Shown: positions 38,021-46,366 of the stretch, in pieces | Layout: every line of letters begins with the position of its first letter | Position numbering within the stretch: the first letter of the stretch is position 1 | NCBI RefSeq assembly: GCF_020034665.1 | Contig: NZ_JAIQDI010000001.1 | Location: 3,720,001 to 3,784,000 of the forward strand | DNA: 64,000 nt | Reading direction: 5' to 3' | Origin: Niabella beijingensis | Lineage (GTDB): Bacteria > Bacteroidota > Bacteroidia > Chitinophagales > Chitinophagaceae | Notes under the pieces: model-generated | Database searches by the model: none | Told to the model about the DNA's origin: nothing | The model's input: the letters and a program-made list of their open reading frames with translations, nothing else | Position numbers and translations under genes: made by a program

Positions 38021-38464
38021 ATGTTTTCAAAAACCTGCGAATATGCAATAAGGGCAATGATCTACATTGCACAACAAACCCGCAACGGTGCCCGTGTGGG
38101 CATTCAGCAGATCTCCGCCGGCATTGACTCCCCCGCGCATTTTACGGCGAAGATCCTCCAGGAGCTGCGTCGTAAAGGATTGGTAAAGTCGCTGAAGGGA
38201 CCATCCGGTGGCTTTTACCTGGAAGAGGCTGCCTTGAACCAGTCCCTGGCATCCATTGTGCGACTGGTAGACGGGGAGCAATTGTTCTCCGGCTGCGGAC
38301 TGGGTTTAAAGCAATGTTCGGAAACCAATCCCTGTCCCATTCATTCCAGTTTTAAAAAAGTGCGTAAGGAAATGCAGACCCTGCTGGAAAGTGCGGTCCT
38401 CGGTGAATTTGTGGACCAGCTCAACCGGAAGGAAACGTTTTTAAAACGCCACCAGGGACGATAG
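38021..38464 (+). CDS. Rrf2-family transcriptional regulator, NsrR/IscR-like with cluster cysteines
   Basis: 147 aa from ATG 38021 (MFSKTCEYAIRAMIYIAQ). A winged-helix DNA-binding region is followed by three cysteines, Cys92, Cys99 and Cys105, in GCGLGLKQCSETNPCPIH. These could ligate an Fe-S cluster as in NsrR and IscR, though the first spacing is six residues, one more than I recall for those proteins. The ATG at 37982 lies inside the operator and is rejected. The gene begins right after its own palindromic operator and precedes a truncated haemoglobin, so a nitric-oxide sensor role is likely but inferred. Confidence 0.9.
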   Translation: MFSKTCEYAIRAMIYIAQQTRNGARVGIQQISAGIDSPAHFTAKILQELRRKGLVKSLKGPSGGFYLEEAALNQSLASIVRLVDGEQLFSGCGLGLKQCSETNPCPIHSSFKKVRKEMQTLLESAVLGEFVDQLNRKETFLKRHQGR

Positions 38465-38485
38465 CATAGCGCACATTCAACAGAT

Positions 38486-38884
38486 ATGTCCGGAATAACA
38501 AAAGACATTACAACAAGGGAGGATATACAGGTGCTGGTGGATGCCTTCTATACAAAGGTCCGCAGGCATCCGGAAATCGGACCCATTTTTGATGCGGTGA
38601 TCGGCGACCGGTGGCCGCAGCACCTGGAAAAGATGTATGCTTTCTGGGAGACGGTGCTCCTGGAGCGGCATACTTATTTTGGAAGCCCTTTTCCGCCCCA
38701 CGCAAAACTACCGGTGGATCAGCTGCATTTTGATGCATGGCTGGATCTCTGGCGGGAGACGATCGATGCGCATTTTCAGGGTACCGTTGCGGCAGAAGCC
38801 AAATGGCGGGCAGGAAAGATGGCCGCAATGTTCCTTTCGAAGATCCGGTATTACAGGGATTCCGGCAAAACCCCTTTGATATGA
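38486..38884 (+). CDS. group III truncated haemoglobin
   Basis: 132 aa. The globin core includes DIQVLVDAFYTKVRRHPEIGPIF, HLEKMYAFWETVLLERHTYFGSPFPPHAKLP and FDAWLDLWRETIDAHF, with the histidine of the QLHFDAW segment as probable haem ligand. Such globins bind O2 or NO in the cytoplasm. The start lies 21 nt after the Rrf2 gene, and its stop overlaps the next start (ATGA at 38881-38884), so the three genes are coupled. Confidence 0.92.
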   Translation: MSGITKDITTREDIQVLVDAFYTKVRRHPEIGPIFDAVIGDRWPQHLEKMYAFWETVLLERHTYFGSPFPPHAKLPVDQLHFDAWLDLWRETIDAHFQGTVAAEAKWRAGKMAAMFLSKIRYYRDSGKTPLI

Positions 38885-39333
38885 AAAGACGGTCTGTTCC
38901 GGCAGCTATAACGATTGCTGTTATTTTTATCTGGGTTGGTTTTGTAGGAGCCATCAGTTTTTTTGAATCCTGGCTGAAATTCCGCGCCCCGGGAGTTACC
39001 CTGAATACCGGCCTGAGTATCGGCCGCCTGGTATTTACCACGATGAACCGTATCGAATGGGTGTTCCTGAGTATAGCGATCCTTTGCACCGCAATCCAAC
39101 AGCAGAAAAAATGTTTCCTGCTGGCGCTGCCTTTTCTGATGCTGCTGCTGCAAACCGTTTGGTTGCTCCCCGCGCTGAACCGGCAGGTGGCCTTGTATTT
39201 AGAGAACCGGTTATCCGGACCGGCTGTTCATCACATCCTGTTCGTGATCGCCGAACTTATAAAATGGCTGTCATTGCTGGCAGCCGGTATTTATTTACTG
39301 CGCCGGACCGGTATACAACATGAACCGCAATAA
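38881..39333 (+). CDS. four-helix membrane protein of the globin operon
   Basis: 150 aa from the ATG at 38881 that overlaps the globin stop codon. About four hydrophobic segments are seen (AAITIAVIFIWVGFVGAI, WVFLSIAILC, FLLALPFLMLLLQTVWLL, HILFVIAELIKWLSLLAAGIYLL). The family is not recognised. Its position behind Rrf2 and a truncated haemoglobin suggests a membrane partner in nitrosative or oxidative stress. An upstream ATG at 38737 inside the globin gene is rejected. An intrinsic terminator follows. Confidence 0.8.
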   Translation: MKRRSVPAAITIAVIFIWVGFVGAISFFESWLKFRAPGVTLNTGLSIGRLVFTTMNRIEWVFLSIAILCTAIQQQKKCFLLALPFLMLLLQTVWLLPALNRQVALYLENRLSGPAVHHILFVIAELIKWLSLLAAGIYLLRRTGIQHEPQ

Positions 39334-39363
39334 AAAAGCCCCGGCCGGACCGGAGCTTTTTTA
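39332..39363. terminator. bidirectional intrinsic terminator
   Basis: A-tract plus GC, then CCGG..CCGG, closing GC and a run of six T (39358-39362 region), with one C/A mismatch in the stem. It separates the convergent globin-operon membrane protein and OmpA-like gene and works in both directions because both flanks are A/T tracts. Confidence 0.8.
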
Positions 39364-39384
39364 TATATGTAACTTCTATCAGTT

Positions 39385-40284
39385 TTATTGTAATACCGGA
39401 GCAGCGGTTTGCGTAGTGTCCTTGCTTTTTTCCGGTGCTTTGTCGATCAGCTCCATGAACTGATCCAGCTTCGGAGTGATAATGATCTGCGTTCTCCGGT
39501 TACGGGATTTACCTTCTTCGGTATTGTTATCCGCTACAGGGTTGTATTCCCCGCGGCCACCGGCTGTAAGGCGTTTGGGTTCGATGCCATATTGATTTTG
39601 CAATGCCTGTACCACCGAAGATGCCCGCAGAGAACTCAGGTCCCAGTTGTTGCGGATATTGGGCCGGTTGATCGGTACATTATCTGTATTACCTTCCACA
39701 AGTACTTCGTAGTCCTTGTAATCCTGGATGATCTTGGCGATCTTGCTCAGGATATCACCGGCGCGGTCAGAAATTTCATAACTGCCCGATTTATAAAGCA
39801 TGTTATCTGCAAGTGAAATATACACAACACCCTTCAGCACTTTGATGTCCACATCCCGGAGTTCATCGCGGCTAAGAGAGCGGGTAAGGTTGTTGGTAAG
39901 CACCATCAGCAGCGAATCACTCTTGTTCTTTTCATTCACCAGGTGCTGGATGTATTTGTTGGAAGAATTGATCTCATCCACCAGCTTGGAAATATTGACA
40001 TTTCCCTGGGTGTTTTGATTGATGCTTTTGTCCAGCGTACCCTGCAGGGCAGCCAGTGCCTTTTTTAAAGAGGCATTGTTGGCCCGTTCCTGGGCCAGCT
40101 GGTCTTCCAGGCTTTTTACTCTTGATTTGCTTTCAGCCAGATCGATCTGACTGGTTTGATAACGTTCGTTCAGGTTCCGGTAATCGGACTGCAGGGTTGT
40201 AAATTTCTTGTTGCTGACACAACCCGACATGAATAATGCCGCTAGAATAATCCCCAAGGGTAAAAAAAGTGTTCGTTTCGTCAT
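39385..40284 (-). CDS. OmpA-family lipoprotein with coiled-coil stalk
   Basis: 299 aa. The lipobox is ALFMSGC (Cys about residue 22), followed by a coiled coil (about 30-135, for example DLAESKSRVKSLEDQLAQERANNASLKKAL). The OmpA-like peptidoglycan-binding domain (about 165-285) contains VLVEGNTDNVPI, NNWDLSSLRASSVVQAL, LTAGGRGEYNPVADN and GKSRNRRTQIII. It anchors the outer membrane to murein. Confidence 0.93.
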   Translation of the reverse strand: MTKRTLFLPLGIILAALFMSGCVSNKKFTTLQSDYRNLNERYQTSQIDLAESKSRVKSLEDQLAQERANNASLKKALAALQGTLDKSINQNTQGNVNISKLVDEINSSNKYIQHLVNEKNKSDSLLMVLTNNLTRSLSRDELRDVDIKVLKGVVYISLADNMLYKSGSYEISDRAGDILSKIAKIIQDYKDYEVLVEGNTDNVPINRPNIRNNWDLSSLRASSVVQALQNQYGIEPKRLTAGGRGEYNPVADNNTEEGKSRNRRTQIIITPKLDQFMELIDKAPEKSKDTTQTAAPVLQ

Positions 40285-40447
40285 AATTGCTTTCTTTTAA
40301 AATAATAGTTCGTCAGTTTTGAACATCCGGTCGCCCAATAACAACAAAACGGATGCCTAAGTTCAGGAACTGCTGTTTTATCTGTTTCAGATGCAGCAGG
40401 CGCCGTCTATTTTAAGGAATTATTAGGGTTTGACAGAACCGGGTTCT

Positions 40448-40491
40448 AACAACCTGATCCGTCGCAGAATAAGACGGCCTTTCCGGTTGTT
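40448..40491. repeat. nested inverted repeat upstream of the thr leader
   Basis: AACAACC (40448-40454) pairs with GGTTGTT (40485-40491), and inside it CCGTC (40459-40463) pairs with GACGG (40473-40477). No T-run follows. The role is unknown. The remaining 40285-40600 stretch shows nothing else recognisable. Confidence 0.45.
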
Positions 40492-40608
40492 CCGTTGCAA
40501 CTGCGGGGAACGTTTTGTTTAAGGACCTGTTAATTAAGGAACGGGGAGCAGCCTGTAGCTGCTGGACTTATGGTGCTGCTCGCCCCGTTTGAAAAAAAAT
40601 CAGAAGGC

Positions 40609-40641
40609 TTTGTAATATTTCAAACATTCTTCCTTATCTTG
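40609..40641 (+). promoter_or_regulatory. candidate promoter of the thr operon
   Basis: TTTG at 40609-40612 and a TATCTTG (imperfect -7 box) at 40635-40641, separated by 22 nt. The start site would be near 40647, about 12 nt before the leader peptide ATG. Confidence 0.35.
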
Positions 40642-40658
40642 CGGTGGTATCTAAGGAA

Positions 40659-40739
40659 ATGGAATACAATTTTAAAAATATCCAATCAATTTTGAGTTTC
40701 AGTATCGAAACCACAACTACCATTACCACAACCCCTTGA
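40659..40739 (+). CDS. threonine operon leader peptide
   Basis: 26-codon ORF (ATG 40659, TGA 40737) ending in ETTTTITTTP: seven threonine and one isoleucine codons among the last ten. This is the composition of the enterobacterial thr leader, which senses charged Thr and Ile tRNA. A purine-rich AAGGAA lies just before the ATG. It is followed by a stem made partly from its own Thr codons and by a terminator-like hairpin, then thrA at 40825. It is too short for ordinary ORF calling. Confidence 0.8.
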   Translation: MEYNFKNIQSILSFSIETTTTITTTP

Positions 40740-40785
40740 GGGTTGTACGCTGCTATATCATCTTCTGGGCATTCTGCCGTTTTTT
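40728..40785 (+). promoter_or_regulatory. thr operon attenuator-like structure
   Basis: Stem 1 pairs ACAACCC (40728-40734) with GGGTTGT (40740-40746); its 5' arm covers the last leader codons and its loop the stop codon. Stem 2 pairs GGCA (40768-40771) with TGCC (40775-40778), followed by a run of six T (40780-40785), like a short intrinsic terminator. Ribosome position on the Thr codons would control stem 1. The antiterminator pairing was not worked out, so the mechanism is inferred. Confidence 0.6.
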
Positions 40786-40824
40786 CCGGGGTTATTTATT
40801 TTCCTTTATCACTAAATCAAATTC

Positions 40825-43281
40825 ATGCAGGTTTTTAAGTTTGGGGGCTCCTCTGTAGCCAATGCCGACAATATAAAAAAGGTGGCTGCAATCGTAGACC
40901 ATGCGGCCAAAAAAAATTCCATTGTTGTGGTTGTTTCCGCCTTGGGAGGTATCACGGATCTGCTGCTGTTGTCCGGTAAAGAAGCGGCAGAAGGTAATGA
41001 AGATTTCAGGGCCAAGATCACGACCATTGAACAACGCCATTTCGAAACAATAAAAGAGCTCATCCCCATCGCTTCACAGAGCTCATTGCTGAGTCTTGTT
41101 AAAAAAACGATCAATGAAATCGAAGAGGTCTGTAATGGTATTTTTCTGTTGCGGGAGATCACACCCAAAAACCAGGACCGCCTGGCAGCCTACGGGGAAT
41201 GGCTGTCTTCCCAGATCATTGCGGAATCGTTTAAACATCTGGGCCTGCTGACCCTCTGGAAAGATGCGCGGCAATTTATTTTTACGAACAATGATTTCAC
41301 GCATGCGGAAGTACGATTGGAAGCCACCGAAAAAGAAATAAAAAAATATTTCAAAGAAAATAAAAGCAATGTCTTTGTTGTGCCCGGTTTTATCGGCAGT
41401 GATGAGCAGGGCGTGACGACCACGCTGGGACGGGGTGGCTCCGACTATACGGCGGCCCTTATCGCGGCGGCGATCGATGCAGAATCCCTGCAGGTATGGA
41501 AGGATGTGAACGGAATGATGACGGCAGATCCCCGCCTGGCGGCCAATGCAAAAGTAATTGAGCGGATCTCTTACAGCGAGGCTATGGAGCTTTCCCATTT
41601 TGGCGCGAAAGTCCTGTATCCACCCACGATCCAGCCGGTGATGAGTAAGAATATACCGCTTTTTGTAAAGAATACTTTTGCCCCCGAAATGCCCGGAACC
41701 ATAGTAGGCGGAAAAACCAAAGATGTGAAAGTGGTACGGGAGCACATTGTAAGCGGTATCTCCAGCGTCAATAATATCGCGCTTCTGAGCCTGGAAGGAA
41801 GCGGTATGATCGGTATTCCCGGTTTTTCCAAGCGGCTGTTTGAAGCATTAAGCAAAGAGCGGATCAACGTAGTGCTGATCACCCAAAGCTCTTCGGAGCA
41901 TTCCATTTGTGTGGCGATTGACCAGAAATACCTTCCGGCGGCAAGAAACGTGGTGGATAAAACATTTGCAGATGAGATCGCACTGAACAAAGTGGAACCG
42001 CTGAAAGCGGAGACCCATCTTTCCATTGTGGCCCTGGTAGGGGAGAACATGAAAAGCCTGCCGGGTGTAAGCGGCCGGATGTTTGGTGCACTTGGCCGCA
42101 ACGGGATCAATATCCGGGCGATCGCGCAGGGCTCTTCCGAAAAGAATATCAGCACGGTGATTGCCACCGATGATGTGCGGAAGGCCATCAACGTATTGCA
42201 TGAGGAGTTTTTTGAAACCGTACATAAACAACTGAATATTTTTATCATCGGACTGGGCAATGTAGGCTCCAAGCTGATGGAGCAGCTGAAACAGCAGCAT
42301 GCATTCCTGATCCAGCACCTGAAGCTGAACGTAAGTGTGGTGGGGATCAGCAACAGCCGGAAAATGATCTTTAAGGAAAGGGGGATCTCGCTCAGCGGCT
42401 GGAAGGAATCACTGGCCGCAGGCGAACCGGCGTCTCTCACAGAATTTACCAGTGAGATCATTAAACGGAATATGCGGAATTCTATTTTTGTAGATATTAC
42501 TGCGAATAAAGAAGTGGCAAAGATCTATGACAAGATGCTGCAGAAAAGTATTTCGGTAGTGGCCTGTAACAAAATAGCCGCAGCCTCGCCGTTCTCCGAG
42601 TACAAAAAATTGAAAGAACTGGCGCATGTATTCAATGCCCGCTTCCTGTTTGAAACCAATGTGGGTGCAGCACTTCCGGTGATCGGCACCCTGAATGACC
42701 TGCGCCGCAGCGGTGATGAGATCAAGCGCATCGAAGCCGTATTAAGCGGTACGCTGAATTTTGTATTCAATCATTATGACGGCTCCCGGCCGTTTGCCGC
42801 GGTGGTAAAGCAGGCGCAGGAAGAAGGATACACAGAGCCGGATCCCCGCCTCGATCTCAGCGGTGTGGATGTAATGCGTAAGATACTGATCCTGGCGCGC
42901 GAAGCAGGGTTTGAAATGGAAATGGAGGACATCAAAAATCATTCGTTTATGCCGGCTTCCTGCATGGAGGGCTCTGTAGAGGATTTTTACAAAGCAATGG
43001 CAGCCGAAGAAGCGCATTTTAAAGCATTGCTGGATGCGGCTTCAGCAGACAACAGTAAACTCAAATTTGTAGCTACGTTTAAGGATGGTAAGGCCTCCGT
43101 AGGTCTGCAACATATAAAACCCGGGAACGACCTGTACCACTTATACGGAAAAGATAATGTGGTGCTGTTTTATACCGCGCGTTATACCGAACAGCCGCTT
43201 GTAGTAAAGGGTGCCGGTGCCGGTGCGGATATAACGGCGAGCGGAGTGTTTGCAGACATTATGCGTGCTGTGAACGAATGA
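40825..43281 (+). CDS. thrA: bifunctional aspartate kinase / homoserine dehydrogenase
   Basis: 818 aa. The aspartate kinase domain (1-about 290) starts QVFKFGGSSVANADNI and contains TTLGRGGSDYTAALIA. ACT regulatory segments (about 310-460) include GMIGIPGFSKRLFEALSKERINVVLITQSSSEHSI. The homoserine dehydrogenase domain (about 470-818) has FIIGLGNVGSKL, VACNKIA, FETNVGAALPVI, LSGTLNFVFNHYDGS and GYTEPDPRLDLSGVDVMRKI. It performs the first and third steps of threonine and methionine synthesis. It is first in the thrABC operon, behind the Thr leader. Confidence 0.96.
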   Translation: MQVFKFGGSSVANADNIKKVAAIVDHAAKKNSIVVVVSALGGITDLLLLSGKEAAEGNEDFRAKITTIEQRHFETIKELIPIASQSSLLSLVKKTINEIEEVCNGIFLLREITPKNQDRLAAYGEWLSSQIIAESFKHLGLLTLWKDARQFIFTNNDFTHAEVRLEATEKEIKKYFKENKSNVFVVPGFIGSDEQGVTTTLGRGGSDYTAALIAAAIDAESLQVWKDVNGMMTADPRLAANAKVIERISYSEAMELSHFGAKVLYPPTIQPVMSKNIPLFVKNTFAPEMPGTIVGGKTKDVKVVREHIVSGISSVNNIALLSLEGSGMIGIPGFSKRLFEALSKERINVVLITQSSSEHSICVAIDQKYLPAARNVVDKTFADEIALNKVEPLKAETHLSIVALVGENMKSLPGVSGRMFGALGRNGINIRAIAQGSSEKNISTVIATDDVRKAINVLHEEFFETVHKQLNIFIIGLGNVGSKLMEQLKQQHAFLIQHLKLNVSVVGISNSRKMIFKERGISLSGWKESLAAGEPASLTEFTSEIIKRNMRNSIFVDITANKEVAKIYDKMLQKSISVVACNKIAAASPFSEYKKLKELAHVFNARFLFETNVGAALPVIGTLNDLRRSGDEIKRIEAVLSGTLNFVFNHYDGSRPFAAVVKQAQEEGYTEPDPRLDLSGVDVMRKILILAREAGFEMEMEDIKNHSFMPASCMEGSVEDFYKAMAAEEAHFKALLDAASADNSKLKFVATFKDGKASVGLQHIKPGNDLYHLYGKDNVVLFYTARYTEQPLVVKGAGAGADITASGVFADIMRAVNE

Positions 43282-43351
43282 GCGGGCAGAAAAGTGAATA
43301 GCGAACGATGAACAGTTAAAAAAGAAACGTTGAAAGCGGGATGCCGCCGGG

Positions 43352-43400
43352 CACTCACTTCTCATATCTCACGTCTCAATTCTCATATTTCATATCTCAA
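43352..43400. repeat. TCTCA-type low-complexity repeat before thrB
   Basis: Reiterated ACTTCTCATATCTCACGTCTC and CATATTTCATATCTCAA, related to the tract at 24151-24195. It ends directly at the thrB ATG, in a region where the ribosome would bind, so the copy may have inserted into the thrA-thrB spacer. Confidence 0.45.
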
Positions 43401-44321
43401 ATGAAACAAGTAACAATAAAATCCCCGGGCACCGTAGCCAACCTGGTTTGCGGATTTGATATCCTGGGACTTGCGCTGAATGATCCTTATGATATCATGG
43501 AATTCCGCCTGCTCGATGAACCGCGGGTGATCATTCACAACAGGGATAATTTCGGATTGCCTACGGATCCGGAACAGAATGTAGCCGGTGTGGTGCTGCT
43601 GGCGGCCATGGAGAAAGCCGGAGGGAACATTGGCTTTGAAGTAACGATCGAAAAGCGCATCAAACCGGGCAGCGGACTGGGGTCCAGTGCCGCCAGTGCC
43701 GCAGGTGCCGCCGTAGGGGCCAACCTGCTGCTGGAGAACCGTTTTACAACGGACGAGCTGGTACAGCTGGCCATGATCGGGGAGAAACTGGCAAGCGGGG
43801 TAAAGCATGCGGATAATATTACTCCTTGTATATTAGGCGGGATAACACTTATCCGTTCGATCCATCCAATAGATATTGTGCCGCTGGCCGCACCGGAGCT
43901 TTTTGTAACGGTGGTGCATCCGCAGATCGAAGTGCGTACTGCCGATGCCCGCCAGATATTAAAACAAAAAGTGCTGCTGAAGGATGCCATAAAACAATGG
44001 GGGAACATCGCTGGCTTGGTTGCAGGGTTTATGCGGAATGACAAGGCGCTGATCAGCCGTTCCCTGGAGGACGTGATCATCGAACCGGTGCGAAGCATCC
44101 TGATCCCCGGATTTGATGAGGTAAAGCGGCAATGTAAAGAGGCCGGTGCGCTTGGAGGCGGGATCTCCGGTTCGGGACCTTCCATCTTTATGCTGAGTGA
44201 AACGGAAGCAATTGCCCAGGACGTTGCGGGTATCATGAAGACGGTCTACTCCGGAATCGGGATCGATCACAATGTATACGTGACCACCATTAACAACAGG
44301 GGGGCAGAAGAAATAAACTGA
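43401..44321 (+). CDS. thrB: homoserine kinase
   Basis: 306 aa from ATG 43401. This is a GHMP-kinase: N-terminal VTIKSPGTVANLVCGFDILGLAL, the ATP loop PGSGLGSSAASAAGAAVGANLLL, and the C-terminal GALGGGISGSGPSIFML. It phosphorylates homoserine. The frame can be read from an ATG at 43341, but those 20 residues come from the TCTCA repeat tract and are not family-like. It is the middle gene of thrABC. Confidence 0.95.
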   Translation: MKQVTIKSPGTVANLVCGFDILGLALNDPYDIMEFRLLDEPRVIIHNRDNFGLPTDPEQNVAGVVLLAAMEKAGGNIGFEVTIEKRIKPGSGLGSSAASAAGAAVGANLLLENRFTTDELVQLAMIGEKLASGVKHADNITPCILGGITLIRSIHPIDIVPLAAPELFVTVVHPQIEVRTADARQILKQKVLLKDAIKQWGNIAGLVAGFMRNDKALISRSLEDVIIEPVRSILIPGFDEVKRQCKEAGALGGGISGSGPSIFMLSETEAIAQDVAGIMKTVYSGIGIDHNVYVTTINNRGAEEIN

Positions 44322-44389
44322 TACAGCTTTCAGCAATCAGCCTTCAGCTGTTAGCTGTTGTCGTAAACAGGAATACTAAAAGAGGAGCA

Positions 44390-45688
44390 ATGAATTATTA
44401 CAGTTTAAATCAGGGGGCACCAAAAGTAAGTTTTAAAGAAGCAGCAATAAGTGGCCAGGCCCCGGATAAAGGATTATATTTTCCCGAAACGATCCCGGCC
44501 TTGGAGCCGGATCTGATCCGGGATATTGAAACATTGCCGGAGGCGGAGATCGCATTCCGGGTGATCCGCCCTTACACCGGCGGTACCCTGCCGGACGATG
44601 TGCTTTTTGATATTGTATCCCAAACGGTGAACTTCCCGTTCCCCCTGGTACCGGTCACAGACAGCATCGCCTCGCTGGAGCTGTTTCATGGTCCTACACT
44701 GGCTTTTAAAGATGTGGGGGCACGTTTTATGAGCCGTTGTCTCGGCTATTTTTTAAAGGATCAGCAGAAAGAGGTTACCGTGCTCGTTGCTACCTCCGGT
44801 GACACCGGCGGCGCGGTAGCCAGTGGCTTTTACGGAGTGGAAGGAGTAAAAGTGGTGATCCTGTACCCCAGGGGACGTGTGAGCCCGGTTCAGGAAAAAC
44901 AACTGACGGCACTGGGAAATAATATCACAGCGCTCGAAATAGAAGGTAGCTTTGATGACTGCCAGCGGCTGGTAAAACAGGCGTTTACCGATGAAGGGAT
45001 CAACGCAAAACATTTTCTTACCTCTGCCAATTCCATCAATGTGGCGCGGTGGCTGCCGCAGCAGTTCTATTATTTCTTTGCATACAAACAATGGAGGGAA
45101 AAATCGATGGCACCTGTTGTTACGGTCCCCAGCGGCAACTTCGGGAATATATGCGCCGGATTGCTCGCAAAGGCAACCGGATTGCCGCTTGGTCATTTTA
45201 TTGCCGCCTGCAATGCCAACGATGTGGTCCCTTCTTTCTTGCAAACTGCAGACTGGCAGCCCCGGAAGGCGGTGGCTACCCTGTCCAATGCAATGGATGT
45301 AGGCGATCCCAGCAATTTTGTACGGATCATGGAGCTTTTTGATCAGCAGTTGCTGAAACTGAAGGATAATCTGTCCGCAGTAAGTATTTCGGATGCCGAT
45401 ACGATTGCCACCATCAGTTCGGTTTTTAGCAAGACCGGTTATACCCTGGATCCGCACGGAGCTGTGGCTTACAGGGCACTGGAAAACTACCGGGAAGGGC
45501 ACCCGCAGGCAAAAGGGTTTATCCTGGAAACCGCCCATCCGGTAAAGTTCCCGGAAGCCGTGAAAGCGGCTACGGGAGCGGATATTGACATCCCCGGCGC
45601 CTTAGGCGGACTGATGCGCCGGCCCAAACAGGCAATAACCATGCCGCCGGATTATGAAGCATTTAAGAGCTACCTGATGAGCCGGTAA
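44390..45688 (+). CDS. thrC: threonine synthase
   Basis: 432 aa. The N-terminus (MNYYSLNQGAPKVSFKEAAISGQAPDKGLYFPE) is typical of short-type threonine synthases. The PLP-lysine motif is LELFHGPTLAFKDVGARF, and the phosphate-binding regions are VATSGDTGGAVASGFYG and VTVPSGNFGN. It converts O-phosphohomoserine to threonine. A purine-rich AAAAGAGGAG precedes the start. The spacing of 68 nt to thrB keeps it in the operon. Confidence 0.96.
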   Translation: MNYYSLNQGAPKVSFKEAAISGQAPDKGLYFPETIPALEPDLIRDIETLPEAEIAFRVIRPYTGGTLPDDVLFDIVSQTVNFPFPLVPVTDSIASLELFHGPTLAFKDVGARFMSRCLGYFLKDQQKEVTVLVATSGDTGGAVASGFYGVEGVKVVILYPRGRVSPVQEKQLTALGNNITALEIEGSFDDCQRLVKQAFTDEGINAKHFLTSANSINVARWLPQQFYYFFAYKQWREKSMAPVVTVPSGNFGNICAGLLAKATGLPLGHFIAACNANDVVPSFLQTADWQPRKAVATLSNAMDVGDPSNFVRIMELFDQQLLKLKDNLSAVSISDADTIATISSVFSKTGYTLDPHGAVAYRALENYREGHPQAKGFILETAHPVKFPEAVKAATGADIDIPGALGGLMRRPKQAITMPPDYEAFKSYLMSR

Positions 45689-45784
45689 CCGCGCCGTTCC
45701 GGCAGGTATCTCAAAAGAAGGGGAGATAAAAAGAGCAGATACGGGATGGATGTACCCGGGCGGATCCCTGAAAATAACAGGAAC

Positions 45785-46258
45785 CTATAAAGGCGGCCGT
45801 GTCACATCTACCCAACCCTGGTGTGCCACGATCTGTTCCAGTTCATCAACGGAGAGCCTGATTGAGGTGTGGAGCGATCCGCAGGCAGGGTAAACATATT
45901 CATAATCTTTTAATGAATGATCAAGGTAGATCGCTACCTGTTCTTTCACACCAAAAGGACAAACGCCTCCAACGGGATGGCCCACCATTTTCTCCACATC
46001 GTCATAGGCCAGCATATTGGCTTTAAAACCAAAGTGATCCCTGAATTTTTTGCTGTCTATTTTCCGGTGTCCGGCCGTCACAATCAAAAGGGCTCCTCCT
46101 TCCTTGTTATATAAAGACACCGATTTGGCAATTTCATTCCCGGACACACCCAGGGCGCTGGCCGCAGTGTCTACGGTAGCTGTGGTAGCAGAGAGCTGAA
46201 TAATCTCCTGCTCCTTCCCGAATTTTCTCAACCAGGCTTTTGCGGTTTCCAGGCTCAT
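45785..46258 (-). CDS. YbaK/EbsC-family aminoacyl-tRNA deacylase
   Basis: 157 aa. Family hallmarks are SALGVSGNEIAKSVSLY, LLIVTAGHRKIDSKKFR and VGHPVGGVCPFGVKEQVAIYLD with the conserved GGVxPFG loop. These trans-editing proteins hydrolyse misacylated tRNA (Cys-tRNA-Pro or related) in the cytoplasm. It is a single gene, convergent with thrC and divergent from the 46367 gene. Confidence 0.9.
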   Translation of the reverse strand: MSLETAKAWLRKFGKEQEIIQLSATTATVDTAASALGVSGNEIAKSVSLYNKEGGALLIVTAGHRKIDSKKFRDHFGFKANMLAYDDVEKMVGHPVGGVCPFGVKEQVAIYLDHSLKDYEYVYPACGSLHTSIRLSVDELEQIVAHQGWVDVTRPPL

Positions 46259-46366
46259 AAAATAAATAAGTTGTTGAAACGTTCAAATGTAATAAAAAGC
46301 AGGCAACATATTTTATCAGGGGGGACACTACCTGTAATGCTTCATAAAAAACAGTAAATTCGCACC

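Noticed and set aside
38737..38880. Start of the globin-operon membrane protein inside the globin gene
   Set aside because: The ATG at 38881 overlaps the globin stop in the usual coupled way, and the upstream part is an out-of-frame globin shadow.
43341..43400. Upstream start of homoserine kinase
   Set aside because: The 20 added residues are translated TCTCA repeat; the family N-terminus starts at 43401.
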